64,000 bases of DNA from Massospora cicadina (lineage: Eukaryota; Entomophthoromycota; Entomophthoromycetes; Entomophthorales; Entomophthoraceae), in the NCBI GenBank assembly GCA_022478985.1, contig JAKSZP010012142.1:40818-104817 (forward strand), in the 5' to 3' direction. Positions 32,721-43,387 of the stretch are shown piece after piece; positions within the stretch are counted from its first letter, which is position 1, and each line of letters opens with the position of its first letter. The translations under genes and the position numbers were made by a program. Under the pieces are notes generated by a model. It had not been told where the DNA came from. It ran no database searches and saw only the letters and a list, made by a program, of their open reading frames with translations.

Positions 32721-33960
32721 TGTTGCTGTGACAGCGGACCTCAGCGATGAGATGTATGACAAGATGTTTAGTGGAAAGTTTCATGATGGACCACCCCAAG
32801 TGATCAAAGCGTTAAATGAGATGCGAATTAATACTTTCCAAAGGAATGGGGAACTGTACAATTGGATTGGTGATTCTACGGTGAAGTTTCCGCGACCTTC
32901 ATCCTGGCTGGGAATTATTATGAGCGCCCACAAGGCAGTCAGACATGGCGGAGTGCGCAAGACAATGGAGTTGCTGTGCCCAAGGTACTATTGGGAAAGT
33001 ATGAACTTCAATTTGCTCAAAACCATACCTTGTTGCCATCAGTGCCAAGTGAAGAAGCCATTCCGCCGTAAGACTTCTTATCAGGTAGTGAAACCCCATT
33101 TTTCTTGGCATACTGTTTCCCTGGATGTCGTTGGTCCCTTGAAAACTGGAGCTAACTGGTATAAGTACATTCTGGTGGCTATCAACCATCTGACCTGATG
33201 GGTTGAAGCAAGGGCAATACGAGATTTGAAGGGCAGTTACAGTTGCTAAGCTTGTGATGTTGTGCATTATTCAGCGACATAGATGCCCTCAGTTTATTAT
33301 CACTGATATTGGAACCAATTTCACCTCACACATCCTCCTCAAATTGAATGAGCTTATGGGTATCCGCGGGGTTCTAATGACCCCATACCACAACGAATAT
33401 AATGGAATGGTAAAACGAGTGAATGGGACTCTAGTGAATATCCTGCGGAAATCAGTAATGGATTGACCATCTGATTGGACCTCCCTTCTTTTCACTGCCG
33501 TGTTTGCCTATAACATTAGTTAACATTCCGCCATGGAAAAAGTCCCTTCCAACTACTATACAGTTGACACCCAGCTCTTCCAGCGTTACTTTATTCATGT
33601 GTGGAAGACACTGGCGAGTGGAACCCCACCGCTATTTGACTAACCTTGCAAACATTCTGATCAAATTTCAAACTGAGGCCTATTCCTTCAGTTTAGACAA
33701 GAAGATCAGGAACCAGGCCATGGATCAAGTACATTGAAGTGGGTTAGCACAGTTCAAGGAAGGCGACATGGTTTTCTTCCACAATCAGCATGGGTTTGGG
33801 CGGAAACACAAGCTGGCCAGTATATGGATTAATCTGTTCAAAGTCATTAAGAGAACTGGGGTTGATGCATATACTATCAAGGACCCCGTTAGCGGTTGAA
33901 TTATCAACCAAGTGCATGCAAAGTTCCTCCGGGTATATAAGCAATAGGAGCCTTATTGTC
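32713..33960 (+). pseudogene. Element C integrase, broken, catalytic Glu changed
   Basis: The first 161 codons (32713-33198) are intact. They hold the zinc-binding part (AHKAVRHGG, then CCHQCQVKK) and the first core strand with its Asp (WHTVSLDVVGPL). A second frame gives FIITDIGTNFTS (33295-33330) with the second Asp. The expected catalytic Glu in N-G-x-V-E-R is Lys (NGMVKRVNGTL, 33400-33430), consistent with a single G-to-A change. The C-terminal part ends NQVHAKFLRVYKQ (about 33905-33945). Confidence 0.88.
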
Positions 33961-33977
33961 CAGTCGAGGAGGGGTAA

Positions 33978-34476
33978 TGTTGCAATTCCTATATGACTGG
34001 TTGATAAGCACTAAGTCAATATGGTGGAACGGATGGAATCCGCCGAGTAGTTATGAATACAATTAATTAAGCGCCTTGAAATGAGGTGATTTTGGGATTG
34101 CTGGAAAATTGGCCTAATTGGGCGATTACAAATTGACACATGAATAAAAAAGAACCAATAGATACGGCGAAGTGAATTACTAAGCCATGAAAGTGATACC
34201 ATTTGAAGTCGTTACCATACAAGCAGGATGGGATGATTGAGGAAGAAAAGTTGTTAGTAAATTTAGAGTGAGGATAACAGGATGAATCCGCTGTATTAAT
34301 ATATAAAATAAAAGAGAGTTGAGGGAGCAAGTGTTCCTTATTTATTCATTTTTTACAAGTTTTTTCTGTCATGTCGAGGACAACAATCATCATATCGTTG
34401 GTCCTAATTGCTCAGTGGGTCGAACCCTGTGCAAATTCTGTCAGTGTATCTCTCATATACTGCCAATTTTATAACA
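33978..34476 (+). repeat. Element C 3' LTR
   Basis: This 499-bp repeat starts TGTTGCAATTCC after the purine tract and ends TTTATAACA. It is a direct repeat of 28603-29104. Short open frames on both strands inside it are not genes. Confidence 0.92.
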
Positions 34477-34569
34477 AAGGCGGAGGTCAAAGCCTGAGCC
34501 TTTCTACTGGAGAATGAAAGCTAATTTAATTGGCTTGAGTATCACATCAGGGGCTCTCATGTCCAACTA

Positions 34570-34930
34570 CTACCTCCTGCTGTTGACAGACAGGAAGGCA
34601 TGTTGATCTATTTATCCTGGGCGACTACTGTACCCCCAAAGTCCCAAGTCATCATCAACACTCTGGTCCATGTCAACATTCCTCAGGATACCTTTTGGAA
34701 ATCGGAGTCCTAGACAGCCCATCTCCTAAAGAAGTGCTGACCTGCCCCGGGATCCTTAATCCAACATATGCCAGATCTATATCTGTGTTGCTAGCCAACC
34801 TGACTGACAAGCCCAAAGTTGAAGGTTCAAATAGTCCCGCCGCTTATGTCTGCCTATTACTGATAGGGGCTGTTACCAATGTTCAAAGCTTTGGGGACTT
34901 GAGGGAACTTGGCTTAGAGTTGCCACCCTT
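34570..34930 (+). pseudogene. Element B dUTPase-like domain
   Basis: Element B resumes after C with a domain of the dUTPase plan. The first frame reads TTVPPKSQVIINTLVHVNIP (about 34625-34685). After a frame change the open frame 34695-34982 begins IGVLDSPSPKEVLTCPGILN, continues PTYARSISVLLANLTDKPKV (motif III and the following strand), then AAYVCLLLIG (motif IV position). The catalytic Asp position of motif III reads N (PGILNPTY), although the Tyr two residues on is kept. The rest leads into the RT. Confidence 0.75.
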
Positions 34931-34979
34931 GGTTAGTCTGGTTGACGCTAATATTGGGAAGGACCTCTCTGATGAGCAG

Positions 34980-36420
34980 TGACACAAGGTCCAGGAGCTG
35001 TTGGAGGAATACTCGGACCTGTTCTCAACCCCAAACTATGATTTTGGAAGAATGAGCGGAGTCCTCCACCACATGGAGACTGGGGACGCTCCCCCTTTTC
35101 AATCCTGGCCTTATCAAAAGAGCAAGGTCAAAAAGCTCAGGTGACAGTGGAGCTTAAACAGCTACTCAACGCTGTGCTCCTGGTCCCATCGTGTAGTCCT
35201 TAGGCCTCCCCTCTTCTGCTGGTCCAAAAAAGGACAGCAAGCACTGGGTGGTGATGGATTATTGACAACTTAACTCTATCACCAAGACAGACAGTTATCC
35301 TCTGCCACAGATTGACGATTCTCTCCATCTGCTTGCAGGTTCCCAGTACTTCTTGGCCATGGACCTTGCCAGCGGATATTGGCAGGTTGAGCTCGCCCCT
35401 GAATACCGAGTCAATTGCGCTCTAATCGCCAATGAGGGGATATTTGAGCCCACTAAGATGCCCCAAGGCCTCTGTAACGCCCCGGAACTTTCCAGCATCC
35501 CATGGATGGGATACTTGGGGACTAGAAGCTCTCATGCATCCTCGTCTACCTGGATGACATTAATGTTTTTTGCAAACCTTTAATGGACATGTGGAGCATC
35601 TCAGGGAAGTCTTTAAATGGCTTAGAAAGGCCTCCATCAAGCTCAAGCTTTTGAAGTGCTCTTTCTTCCATACTGAGCTAGAGTTTCTAAGACACAAAGT
35701 CTCCAAGCGTGGCATCCAACCTATACCCAACAAAGTCGACGCTATAGAAAAGATATCACACCCCCAAAGCTTACAAGATATTCAAGTATTTATTGGCATG
35801 GTGGGCTATTATGGTCAGTTTATCCCACAGTTTGCCAAACTAGCAGAGCCACTGTTCTATCTCCTGCAGAATAATGTACCGTTTGAGTGGCGGCCTGAGT
35901 AGGAACAGGATTTTAACGCTTTACGTATGGCTCTATTTACTAAACCTGTTCTAGTTCACCCTCTCTTTGACCAACCCTTCTTGTTGTTCACAGATGCGAA
36001 TCACGTTGCCATTGGGGCTATCCTGGACCAACATGATAAAACTAGGTCAACCACCCCACGGCCTATTTTAGTAAGAGCTAAGTAAATCTGAGCGGAACTA
36101 CAGCATCACCAAGAGGGAATGTCCAGCCGTCCTATTAGCCATCAAACATTTTGGCCTTACCTCTACAAAACTCATTTTATTTTTTTACATACTACTCCTT
36201 GCTCCGGTGGCTTCGACAAATGAAGGACCCCCAGTGGTCAGCTACCCTGGTTGGCTCTATGACTGCAAAGCTATGATTTCACCATCATCCATTTTGAGGA
36301 ATGATTCACCAGAATGCTGATGGTCTCTCTCAGATGCCGATGTTAGCAGTCTTGACCCCTGAGGAAGATCGGCTCTATGACCTGATAGGACAGCCCAAAC
36401 AATGGGAATTGGAAGCTCCT
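34980..36420 (+). pseudogene. Element B reverse transcriptase and RNase H, broken
   Basis: RT motifs are SPLLLVQK, HWVVMDY, SITKTDSYPLPQIDDSLHLL, YFLAMDLASGYWQVELAP (35353-35400), TKMPQGLCNAP, then LVYLDDINVFCKPF in another frame (about 35542-35580; Y-L-D-D intact). Thumb: FIGMVGYYGQFIPQFAKL. RNase H: LLFTDANHVAIGAILDQ (about 35985-36035), then a Y-S-I-T-K-R-E-C stretch near 36100. The run is interrupted by stops and frame changes. It directly follows the dUTPase-like domain. Confidence 0.88.
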
Positions 36421-37560
36421 GAAGTTCAAGCGGAACTCCGCTGAATGACTCGAGACATGCAAATCAAGGATGGGCTAATCTACAAGAAAGTCAACAGGAA
36501 GTGGCTCCCCTATATCCGCCCCTCCTCTTGAACTGTTGTCATCCTGGAAGGCCATTCTATGTTGGACACGGGGCAGTTAAGAAGATTCACAAATAGTTGA
36601 AGTCATGATGCTACTGGGACCAAATGGTAGAAACCATCCAAGAGGTTTTGGAGGCTTATATGACCTGCCAATCCCATGACTGACTCAACCCTCAATTTCA
36701 GCATTCAGTCATTGCCCCAACAAAGCCCTTCAATGTCATTAGCATTGACGTGGTGGCTCCCCTTCTCACAGGATTGCATGGCCACAAGTATATTATCCTA
36801 GCTGTATACCACTTAATTAAGTGAGTTGAGGCAATTTCAGTCCCCGCTGCCACTAAGGTTACCGCTCTTTTTCTTGTTTGTTCCATTTTCACCCAGCATG
36901 GGTGCCCCCAGACCTTACTTTCAAACAATGGATTGAACTTCACCTCCTAGGTAGTACAAGAACTAACTTCGTTATTTGGCATTACACAAAGTTTCGCTGC
37001 CCCCTACCACCTGTCTACTAACGGGGCCATAGAACGTTCTAACAGAATTCTTATTTCCATCCTATGGAAGTTGGCCTCTTCAGATCCTTCCTGTTGAAGC
37101 CATTATCTGTCCAGCGCCTTGATTGCCTACAGGGTGAGCTATCACCGAAACATCAAGGTGTCCACATTTAAAGCCCTATATGAAAGGCACCTTGGCTATC
37201 AAGTAGCGTCCTGTCACTGCTCAAAGCCTCCACACCTGAGAACTCCAAATTAACTATGAGTGCTCTAGCGGATGAAATTGTCTGGCTTCAAGACCAAGCC
37301 ACTCAAGGCATTATCACCACCACTAGAAGAGAGACATCCCAATCTAATCTCAGACGACCCTCCTTACCAGATTTTCAAATAGGTGACCTCATTCTCTTTT
37401 ATCACCATCGACCTGGAGGCTGACAGAACAAGCTAGACGTACTTTGATCTGGGCCCTATAAAGTCATTCATAGGGTGTAGTCTGAGTACTCCATTGCCAA
37501 TATCAACCAAGGGACTGTAGTAAATTGGGTGCATGGTCAGTTCCTATGGCTGTATTCCCT
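36421..37560 (+). pseudogene. Element B integrase, broken
   Basis: The N-terminal zinc-binding region is near 36540-36690 (read in mixed frames, ending in a T-C-Q-S stretch). The core starts FNVISIDVVAPL (about 36730-36765), which keeps the first Asp. A second-Asp stretch L-S-N-N-G-L-N-F near 36910 has N where D is expected. The E region near 37020-37040 reads NGAIERSNRIL, with Glu present. The C-terminus reads VVNWVHGQFLWLYS near 37520-37560, before the purine tract GAGGGGGGC (37575-37583). Confidence 0.82.
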
Positions 37561-37585
37561 TCCAACAGGATCTTGAGGGGGGCGC

Positions 37586-38000
37586 TTTCAGAATTTGAGA
37601 TAATAATCAAATCAAATTCCCCCCTTCCAAATCAGGCCGTGCCAAGTCAGTCATTAAACCTAACTGAGCTAAATCAATTTCAAGATTCTCCTCCCCTATT
37701 CTTGAGTCACGTGGGGCGGTATTTCCACCCATTAGGTCAGGTGATTACACAATTCATTGAGGATGTCCATGAGGAGGCCATTCCAGAAGATCAGTAAATA
37801 TTCTGAACAGATGAGGCCCTGACAATCCCGAAGGCACTGAGTCCCAATGCACCCTATAAGATAATGAAACCTTTTGACTTGATAAATTATTCAGTATTCT
37901 AAACCATTTTTCCATTTCCTTCTCAGTGCTCTTTCCAAAATTTCCAGCTTTGAGCCACCTACAAACCTCGGCGCCAGTCCAGAGAACTGTAGCGCTAACA
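37586..38000 (+). repeat. Element B 3' LTR
   Basis: This 415-bp repeat starts TTTCAGAATTTGAG (first bases mutated from TGTCAG) and ends AGCGCTAACA. The TATA-like CCCTATAAGATAATG lies at about 37853. The frame 37525-37797 crosses from integrase into this LTR and is not a gene. Confidence 0.92.
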
Positions 38001-38005
38001 TGGTA

Positions 38006-38856
38006 TGCATTTTGGGGTGGTTACTGCTCCTCTATGGGTCAGGTTATATTTGACAAAAGTTAGAAACCAGCACAGGGTAAAAAAATCAGCAAGGTATATT
38101 TTTCCAAGGTTGACTCACCTCATTTACTTTTTATAAATGCTTTAAAATTTATTAAATTAGATTTGCAAAAATTATAATAATTTGCTTGATTAATTAAGAG
38201 CCTCTTTTGCTGCCTTTGTTTATTAAGTAGTAAGCAGGATACTTCAAAGACCCAAAGGCATTAAGATCAGATTGTCCCTTACCTCTTCCAAGTGGGACCC
38301 AGAATTAGCCATGCAATGCTAAGATTTGTTGGTGGTTATTGGATGGGAAAAATCCTTTTCAATTAAAATCAACCTAGATCACATTTAGATTAATGGAACT
38401 CTCTTTTTAATGTATGACTTGTTAACTGATGCAACATTTAAAATTACAGGTATTATAAGCATTATTTTACTCTAGACATAAATTTATGAAGATTGGAGGA
38501 AAATATTTTCTTAAGAATACCAATCAAGTCGCTTATCTTACCATTTTCATCACCCACCATTGTGGTAGGTGAAGTTGGGGAATGCTATTTAGACTTCTTG
38601 TAATTAATGCCACATGCACCCATCTGTTGACCTCTAGATGAGGTGTCAACGCTTTCCATAGCCGCTAGATCTTTATATAGTAATCTTCCTGACTCCCAAT
38701 TTAAAAAGGTTGCTCCCATATAGGTGGGGCCATAAGTTGCACCCACACTTAAATAGCCAAAGGGGTTTTCCTTCAAGTAAGAGATGTTGAACAATTGGTT
38801 TTGTGTGAGATGATTACCCAAACACTGGAACTATAAAGTATCTAATTACACATTTT
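38006..38856. repeat. J1 right part
   Basis: This is the continuation of the J unit after element B. The stretch 38150-38420 aligns with 48210-48490 (shared blocks CCTCTTTTGC, CTTTGTTTA, TTAAGTA, CAAAGACCCAAAGGC). I could not align 38430-38800 with its partner. The minus-strand frame 38585-38821 (78 codons) resembles nothing I know. Confidence 0.55.
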
Positions 38857-38862
38857 GGTTGT

Positions 38863-39617
38863 TGTCAGAAATTTGCTCTCTCAGCTGCAGAGGAATAATG
38901 CCTTGGGTCAAAATAAGCCTAGATGTGGAAATGTTGGCCATTTACAAGTTTGCAATGAGCCAAAAAGCATTTTAAACAACGTGAATAATGATATTGAGGA
39001 TATCAGACAAAAATCTCTGCCAATTCTTGTTGTAACCTCATTAATTGGGTTAACACCATTTTAAAACCTAAATGGGTGCTAAAAGTAAAATCAAATGGTC
39101 ATATTACTCTGACCACACAATGGACTTTGGGGTAACAAGCGGAATGTAATCCCCCATCCATAACCAAGTCCTTTAAAGCACCTATGTGGGGACCCCCTTT
39201 TATAGGCATGATGTAGGTACCTCAAGGTGATGTGTTTTATCTAACGGTGTTTGATTGAAGTACATTAAAACCTGACCGCATGGGTACATTCTGCCCCAAA
39301 ACCTCATCCCAACTATCATTCTGCCAAAAATAGTAACTCAAATTCCTCAATCTGATAGCAGAGTACACCATATTTCTAATTCAGAAGGCATAAAAGCTAT
39401 TCTGAAAATATCCTAAAATTCCCTCTGAACCTTGGAACAGTTTAAATACTGATAAGTTGAATATCAAGGTGGATCGCTCTTCATCTTACCCCTCGCTTCC
39501 AATAAGATATCATAAAGCCCAAATTTTAAAAGAGCACTTTTTTTAAAGTTTACTAAAACCCTTTGTGGGATTTAGCGGCATAAGCACTAGTGAGCACAAG
39601 TAATCCGGATTCCTACA
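38863..39617 (+). repeat. Element D 5' LTR
   Basis: This 755-bp repeat runs from TGTCAGAAATTTGC to GGATTCCTACA and matches 44380-45132 over its length. The TATA-like GACCCCCTTTTATAGGC is at 39191-39207. The frame 38855-39064 inside it is not a gene. Confidence 0.93.
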
Positions 39618-39620
39618 AAA

Positions 39621-39638
39621 TGATGCTCACTACAGGGG
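39621..39638 (+). promoter_or_regulatory. Element D primer-binding-like site
   Basis: TGATGCTCACTACAGGGG starts 3 bp after the LTR. It differs at one core base from the element B site. Confidence 0.65.
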
Positions 39639-39682
39639 GTACCTGTACACCTCAACAATTGTCAAAAACGGAGGCTTCAACC

Positions 39683-40440
39683 ATGAGCAACCCTCTCAAT
39701 TTTCCTATTCACTTTGAATCGCGTTTAGTTGCTCTGAAAAAACAACTAGAAAGCGTTCTATCAGCCTCAAAGAACTTGAGCAGCTTCTAACAAGATCATT
39801 TTTAAAGATAAGTTTATCCCTGGTGAAGGGAGCATTGCTAATTTCTTGTATGTTTATGAAGCTGCAATGTATTGCTCAATGGACTAGCAGAAAGTGCAAC
39901 ACATCCTTCCCTTTTTAAGACACCTAGCGCAAGAGATGATAGTCCTTACCTGGACCCGTTGCACACCTGGGCAGAGGTGAAGGAGGCTCTTCTAGCTGAA
40001 TTTGGATCAAAGAAGAGTTTAACAGGGAAAAAAAGCCTTTATGCGCCTTATCATGTATGAAGGTGAATCAACCATTGCCTTTGCTTTACAATTTTACCTC
40101 GCTGCGCAAAGGTTGTCAACCTCTAACATGCTCACCCTTGATGATGCTATCGCCGCCCTGTTAGCTGGGTTAGCCTCTCAACCCTCTCTAGACAGGAATA
40201 TTATCTCCATGAAACGCCACTTCAAAATATCCGCGACATAAAAGAGGCTTTTTTAGATGTGGCTGAATTTCAACTTTGTGCAAAAACAAATGACGCTGAG
40301 GTTAAACTTTCAGCTCTAATTATTGAGGAGCTTCCACCGGTTGAACAGTTGGGAGTGAGTCACCTGTGCCTATCCTCCCTGCTAAACCTTCTTCCTCAGT
40401 ACGACTTAAAAAGGATGATTATCCTTGGGTAAATTGGAGC
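39683..40440 (+). pseudogene. Element D gag, broken
   Basis: The likely start is ATG at 39683 (MSNPLNFPIHFESRLVALKK). The upstream ATG at 39590 lies inside the LTR and is unlikely to be used. A coiled-coil-like N-terminus is followed, through frame changes, by the capsid part. That includes HTWAEVKEALLAEFGSKKSL (39967-40026) and MRLIMYEGESTIAFALQFYL, then DDAIAALLAGLASQPS (40041-40200). I do not see a CCHC knuckle downstream, where B and C have one; it may have been lost. Comparable helices occur in Gag of element C. Confidence 0.75.
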
Positions 40441-40959
40441 TTTGTATAGTAGTTAATACCACGCTCCCACACAAGTGGACCAAAGACGTTGTGCTTTCCC
40501 CTCCGGTAAAACTAATAAATGCGCGCCCTAAGGCTATTCAATCTCCTGTGGCTGTCTCAAATACCTCCATTGTGGCCTTGCCAGTTGTTGAGAATGCCCT
40601 TGAGGACGAGTCTGAGGGGTTATAACGACGTTGGTTACTATATATTGGGAGCCCCCTTAGAGGTAGAGGTTCCTGATCATTTGAACGCTGGAGGAGTAAT
40701 GAGACCACCACACCTGAGGAAACATGTCTCAGCCAAATTTTAGGGTTTCCTAAAGTTATTGACACTGCCAGTGATGGCGATCACTTCATATCTAGTTTGA
40801 TTGACCTATTCAGCGTATCAGTACCATGAAATCCATCCTAGATAAATACCCCAAGATTGCTCAAAAGCTAACCTCCACCTTCTGGCTCAAGGAAGTCTTA
40901 GCCTTGCCACCTAACTTTGGAGGAACCCTCACTAAGGTTGAAGTGGTCATTCAAAAAGT

Positions 40960-41225
40960 CTGAATAATGGCCATCCTAGACACTGGCTCCCCCGTCAATG
41001 AGATCTCCACTAATCTTATTTAGAAGATAAAGCTAGCGCCTGACTTGGAATACACGCAAGCATTAGGACCACTGGCCTTGACAATACCCGTGCTTTTGGG
41101 GCATACTCTTCCCTTCCCGTTCGAATTGGGAAGCTTATCCTATCCACCCTTGCTGTGGCTTTGGACAACAACACATATGACAAGCTCCTCATTACTTAAT
41201 TTATGATTGATTATGAATAAATAAT
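40960..41225 (+). pseudogene. Element D aspartic protease, broken
   Basis: The active-site loop reads IMAILDTGSPVNEISTNLI (about 40966-41020) with the D-T-G triad intact. The second half reads ALDNNTYDKLLIT near 41158-41200, equivalent to the NYDLLIG block. A stop follows the first helix and the frame shifts in between. Confidence 0.82.
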
Positions 41226-41389
41226 TAACCTGAAGTGGTCCTATTGTTACTCAACTACAAAGTCCTTTTAGTTTTATCCAATAAAGAACCCAGTAAGCAT
41301 GAATACTATTGCTTGATAATAAACCACTTTTCAGGTATAACTTTGCCTTATTCTACTTCTGGGCGCAACACAAAGGAATTGCCTGATTC

Positions 41390-41690
41390 AGTGAATGATG
41401 GAAATGGTATCCCTTTTTATGCTGCAGATGAGGTCTCTATTAGGCCTGCTGAACTACTAGTGGTTGACACAAAAATCACCCTTTAAATCCCACACTATTG
41501 CATGTTGCACCTCATAAGTATTGAGGGCGTTAGTCCCTTGGAGCCTTGTGCCTTGCCTGGGATACTAGAACCAGCCTATCGAAGCCTATTACCATTCTAC
41601 TGGGAAAGCTCACCAGCAAAGACATGGTCATACGGATCACCAGGAGATTGGAAGAGGATTCCTACTACCAATAGAGGACATTGAACATTT
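41390..41690 (+). pseudogene. Element D dUTPase-like domain
   Basis: This is the clearest copy by motif order. GNGIPFYAADEVSIRPAELL (about 41402-41460, motif I region) is followed by VVDTKITL and, after a stop, IPHYCMLHLIS (strand and turn before motif II). Then come GVSPLEPCALPGILEPAYRS (motif III, about 41525-41584), ITILLGKL and VIRITRRLEED in another frame. The catalytic Asp of motif III reads Glu (PGILEPAY) while the Tyr is kept. Motif II lacks the R-S-G. I infer a dUTPase-derived fold without normal catalysis. Confidence 0.78.
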
Positions 41691-41879
41691 CCTCCGTTGG
41701 CTCTATGGCGGATTTGGGCTTACCCATGGACAACATGGTGTGTACCTTGCCCAATGTTCATTTTTCGGATAAGCCGACTCCAGAGGAGTTGGATAAAGTT
41801 CATACCTTGTTAGATGAAAATAGTGACATATTCTTTAATTCTGGATACTGACTATGGTCACATGAAGGGAGGTGCCACT

Positions 41880-42694
41880 CCAATGATGTGGGTGATGCCA
41901 AGCCTATTAGGTCCAAACCTTATCACAAGTCAAAGGCAGAGGAACAGCTAATGAGGACGGAGCTCCAACAGTTATTAGACGCGGGGTTATTTGTTCCTTC
42001 ACAAAACCATTAATCTTCTCCCTCTTATTAATTAAAAAATGGGGGTCATTGGATAGTCATGGAACGCTGTAAGTAAATAGCCTAGCTAAGAAGGATAGCT
42101 ATCCTATCCCTCGCATTGGTGACGCCCTGGCCCAACTATCTGGCACTAACTTCTTCTCCGCCATGGACTTGGCCAGTGTCTATTGGCAAATGGACCTTTC
42201 TCCTCAAGATCAGGAGAAATGCGCTCTTATCTGTAGTGAAGGTCTCTTCCAACCCACAAGATGACCCCAAGAATTGTAAAATGCACCTGCCTCTTTCCAG
42301 CATACAAGGGATCACATCTTGCAGGACAAAAGTTAACTTGTGTCATCGTGTATCTTGATGACATCACAATGTTCTCAAAAACCTTCAAAGAACATCTTAA
42401 TCACTTGAAGGAGGTGTTCTAATGGTTATGTAAGTTCAATATTAAGTTTAAGCCCTCAAAGTATACCTTCTTCCAAAGAAAATTGAACTTCTTGGTCACT
42501 CCATTTCTCAAGAAGGAATTTAACCCATGCAAGACAATGTCAGTGCCGTCAAAAAGTGCCACCCTTTAAAGATCTAGAGGATATTTAGGTATTTCTAGGG
42601 ATGATGGGATATTACCATCAGTTCATCCCTAAGTTCGCCCAACTCAGTGAACCCCTTGTCCGGCTATTAACCAAGAATACCCCCTTTTATTGGG
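41880..42694 (+). pseudogene. Element D reverse transcriptase, broken
   Basis: RT motifs in order are AKPIRSKPYHKSKAEEQLMR (41896-41955), LLDAGLFVPS, GHWIVMERC, KKDSYPIPRIGDALAQLSG (42090-42145), FFSAMDLASVYWQMDLSPQD, EGLFQPTR, then VIVYLDDITMFSKTF (about 42342-42385; Y-L-D-D intact), HLNHLKEVF and a thumb LGMMGYYHQFIPKF (42597-42638). It is cut by stops and frame changes, so it is not translatable as one protein. Confidence 0.87.
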
Positions 42695-43387
42695 GTGCAG
42701 AACAGAAGGCCGCTTTTGAAACAAATGAAGCAACTGTTACAACAACGTCCCACTTTATGGCACCTTAATTATAATGAACCTTTCATCTTATTCACTGACG
42801 CTTCAGACTATGTCTTTGTGGCCATCTTAGCCCATTTATATGAACCTGGTGTTGACCATCCTTTATCCTATTTTAGTAAGATGCTATCAAAAGTGGAACG
42901 CAACTACAGTGTAACGGAGAAGGAGTGCAGTTGCTGTTCTGCTAGCTGTAAAGTACTAACGCCTTTTCTATATGGAACTACTTTCACTGTGGTTACTGAC
43001 CACACATCCCTAAAATGGTTACAGAACATGAAAGATCATACTGGTTGGCCAGCTCGCTTGGCTCTAAAGCTTCAGCCTTATGTCATGATTGTTGAACAAT
43101 TTGCTGGAACCTGTCACTTGAATGTTGATGGGTTAACTCGTCTACCAGTCCTTCACTTGGATAATAGTGAGGCGGAGAGCTTACATGACCTCTTAATGAC
43201 CCCTGATGACTGGGAGAATGAGGACGAGCCAGTACATAAAATGTTAACCTGGGAATCCCATAATACCAAAGTGGAGAACGGGAAGTTGTATAAGCAGGTC
43301 GGGGAAAAATGGCTGCCTTACCTTCAGCCCTCAGAACGCATACCTGCTATCCTAGAAGCTCACACTACCCTAGGTCATGGAGGGTAG
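42695..43387 (+). CDS. Element D RNase H and integrase N-terminus (230 aa open frame)
   Basis: This is the longest intact frame in the window. RNase H covers residues 20-150: FILFTDASDYVFVAILAHLY (first catalytic Asp), ERNYSVTEKECSCC (Glu), TVVTDHTSLKWLQNM (Asp), and NVDGLTRLP at the end, equivalent to the A-D-x-L-S-R-L block. The last 30 residues enter the integrase zinc-binding region (EAHTTLGHGG, the H-x-H pair) before a stop. RNase H removes the RNA template during reverse transcription. The real protein is part of the Pol polyprotein; the ATG at 42695 is just the first Met in the frame. Confidence 0.88.
   Translation: MQNRRPLLKQMKQLLQQRPTLWHLNYNEPFILFTDASDYVFVAILAHLYEPGVDHPLSYFSKMLSKVERNYSVTEKECSCCSASCKVLTPFLYGTTFTVVTDHTSLKWLQNMKDHTGWPARLALKLQPYVMIVEQFAGTCHLNVDGLTRLPVLHLDNSEAESLHDLLMTPDDWENEDEPVHKMLTWESHNTKVENGKLYKQVGEKWLPYLQPSERIPAILEAHTTLGHGG

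Larger units (their letters stand above)
28603..34476 (+). mobile_element. Element C: Ty3/gypsy retrotransposon nested in element B
   Basis: A 5.87-kb plus-strand element is bounded by LTRs 28603-29104 and 33978-34476. The flanks AAGGA (28598-28602) and AAGGC (34477-34481) are a target duplication with one change. It has a primer site, gag with CCHC knuckle, protease, dUTPase-like domain, RT, RNase H, integrase and a purine tract (33964-33974, GTCGAGGAGGG). It is the best preserved element here, but it still has stops and several changed catalytic residues. Since it interrupts B, it inserted later. Confidence 0.93.
25613..38000 (+). mobile_element. Element B: dUTPase-bearing Ty3/gypsy retrotransposon, split by C
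   Basis: The LTR pair 25613-26025 and 37586-38000 is flanked by a perfect 5-bp target duplication TGGTA (25608-25612, 38001-38005). Internal order on the plus strand is primer site, gag with a collagen-like segment and a CCHC knuckle, protease, dUTPase-like domain, RT, RNase H, integrase, purine tract. Element C (28603-34476) is inserted between the protease and the dUTPase-like part, so B alone is about 6.5 kb. Frames are broken in many places. Confidence 0.92.

Noticed and set aside
34405..34440. tRNA-like A and B box (TTGCTCAGTGG, GGTCGAACCC) at the end of the element C LTR
   Set aside because: The two boxes are adjacent with no room for D, anticodon and T arms, and the other LTR has a decayed version; it is not a tRNA gene.
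38585..38821. 78-codon minus-strand open frame
   Set aside because: It has no motif or relative in the window, lies in the J unit, and its length is possible by chance.
39590..39682. Upstream ATG as the start of element D gag
   Set aside because: It is inside the LTR and runs over the primer site; the ATG at 39683 is a more plausible start.
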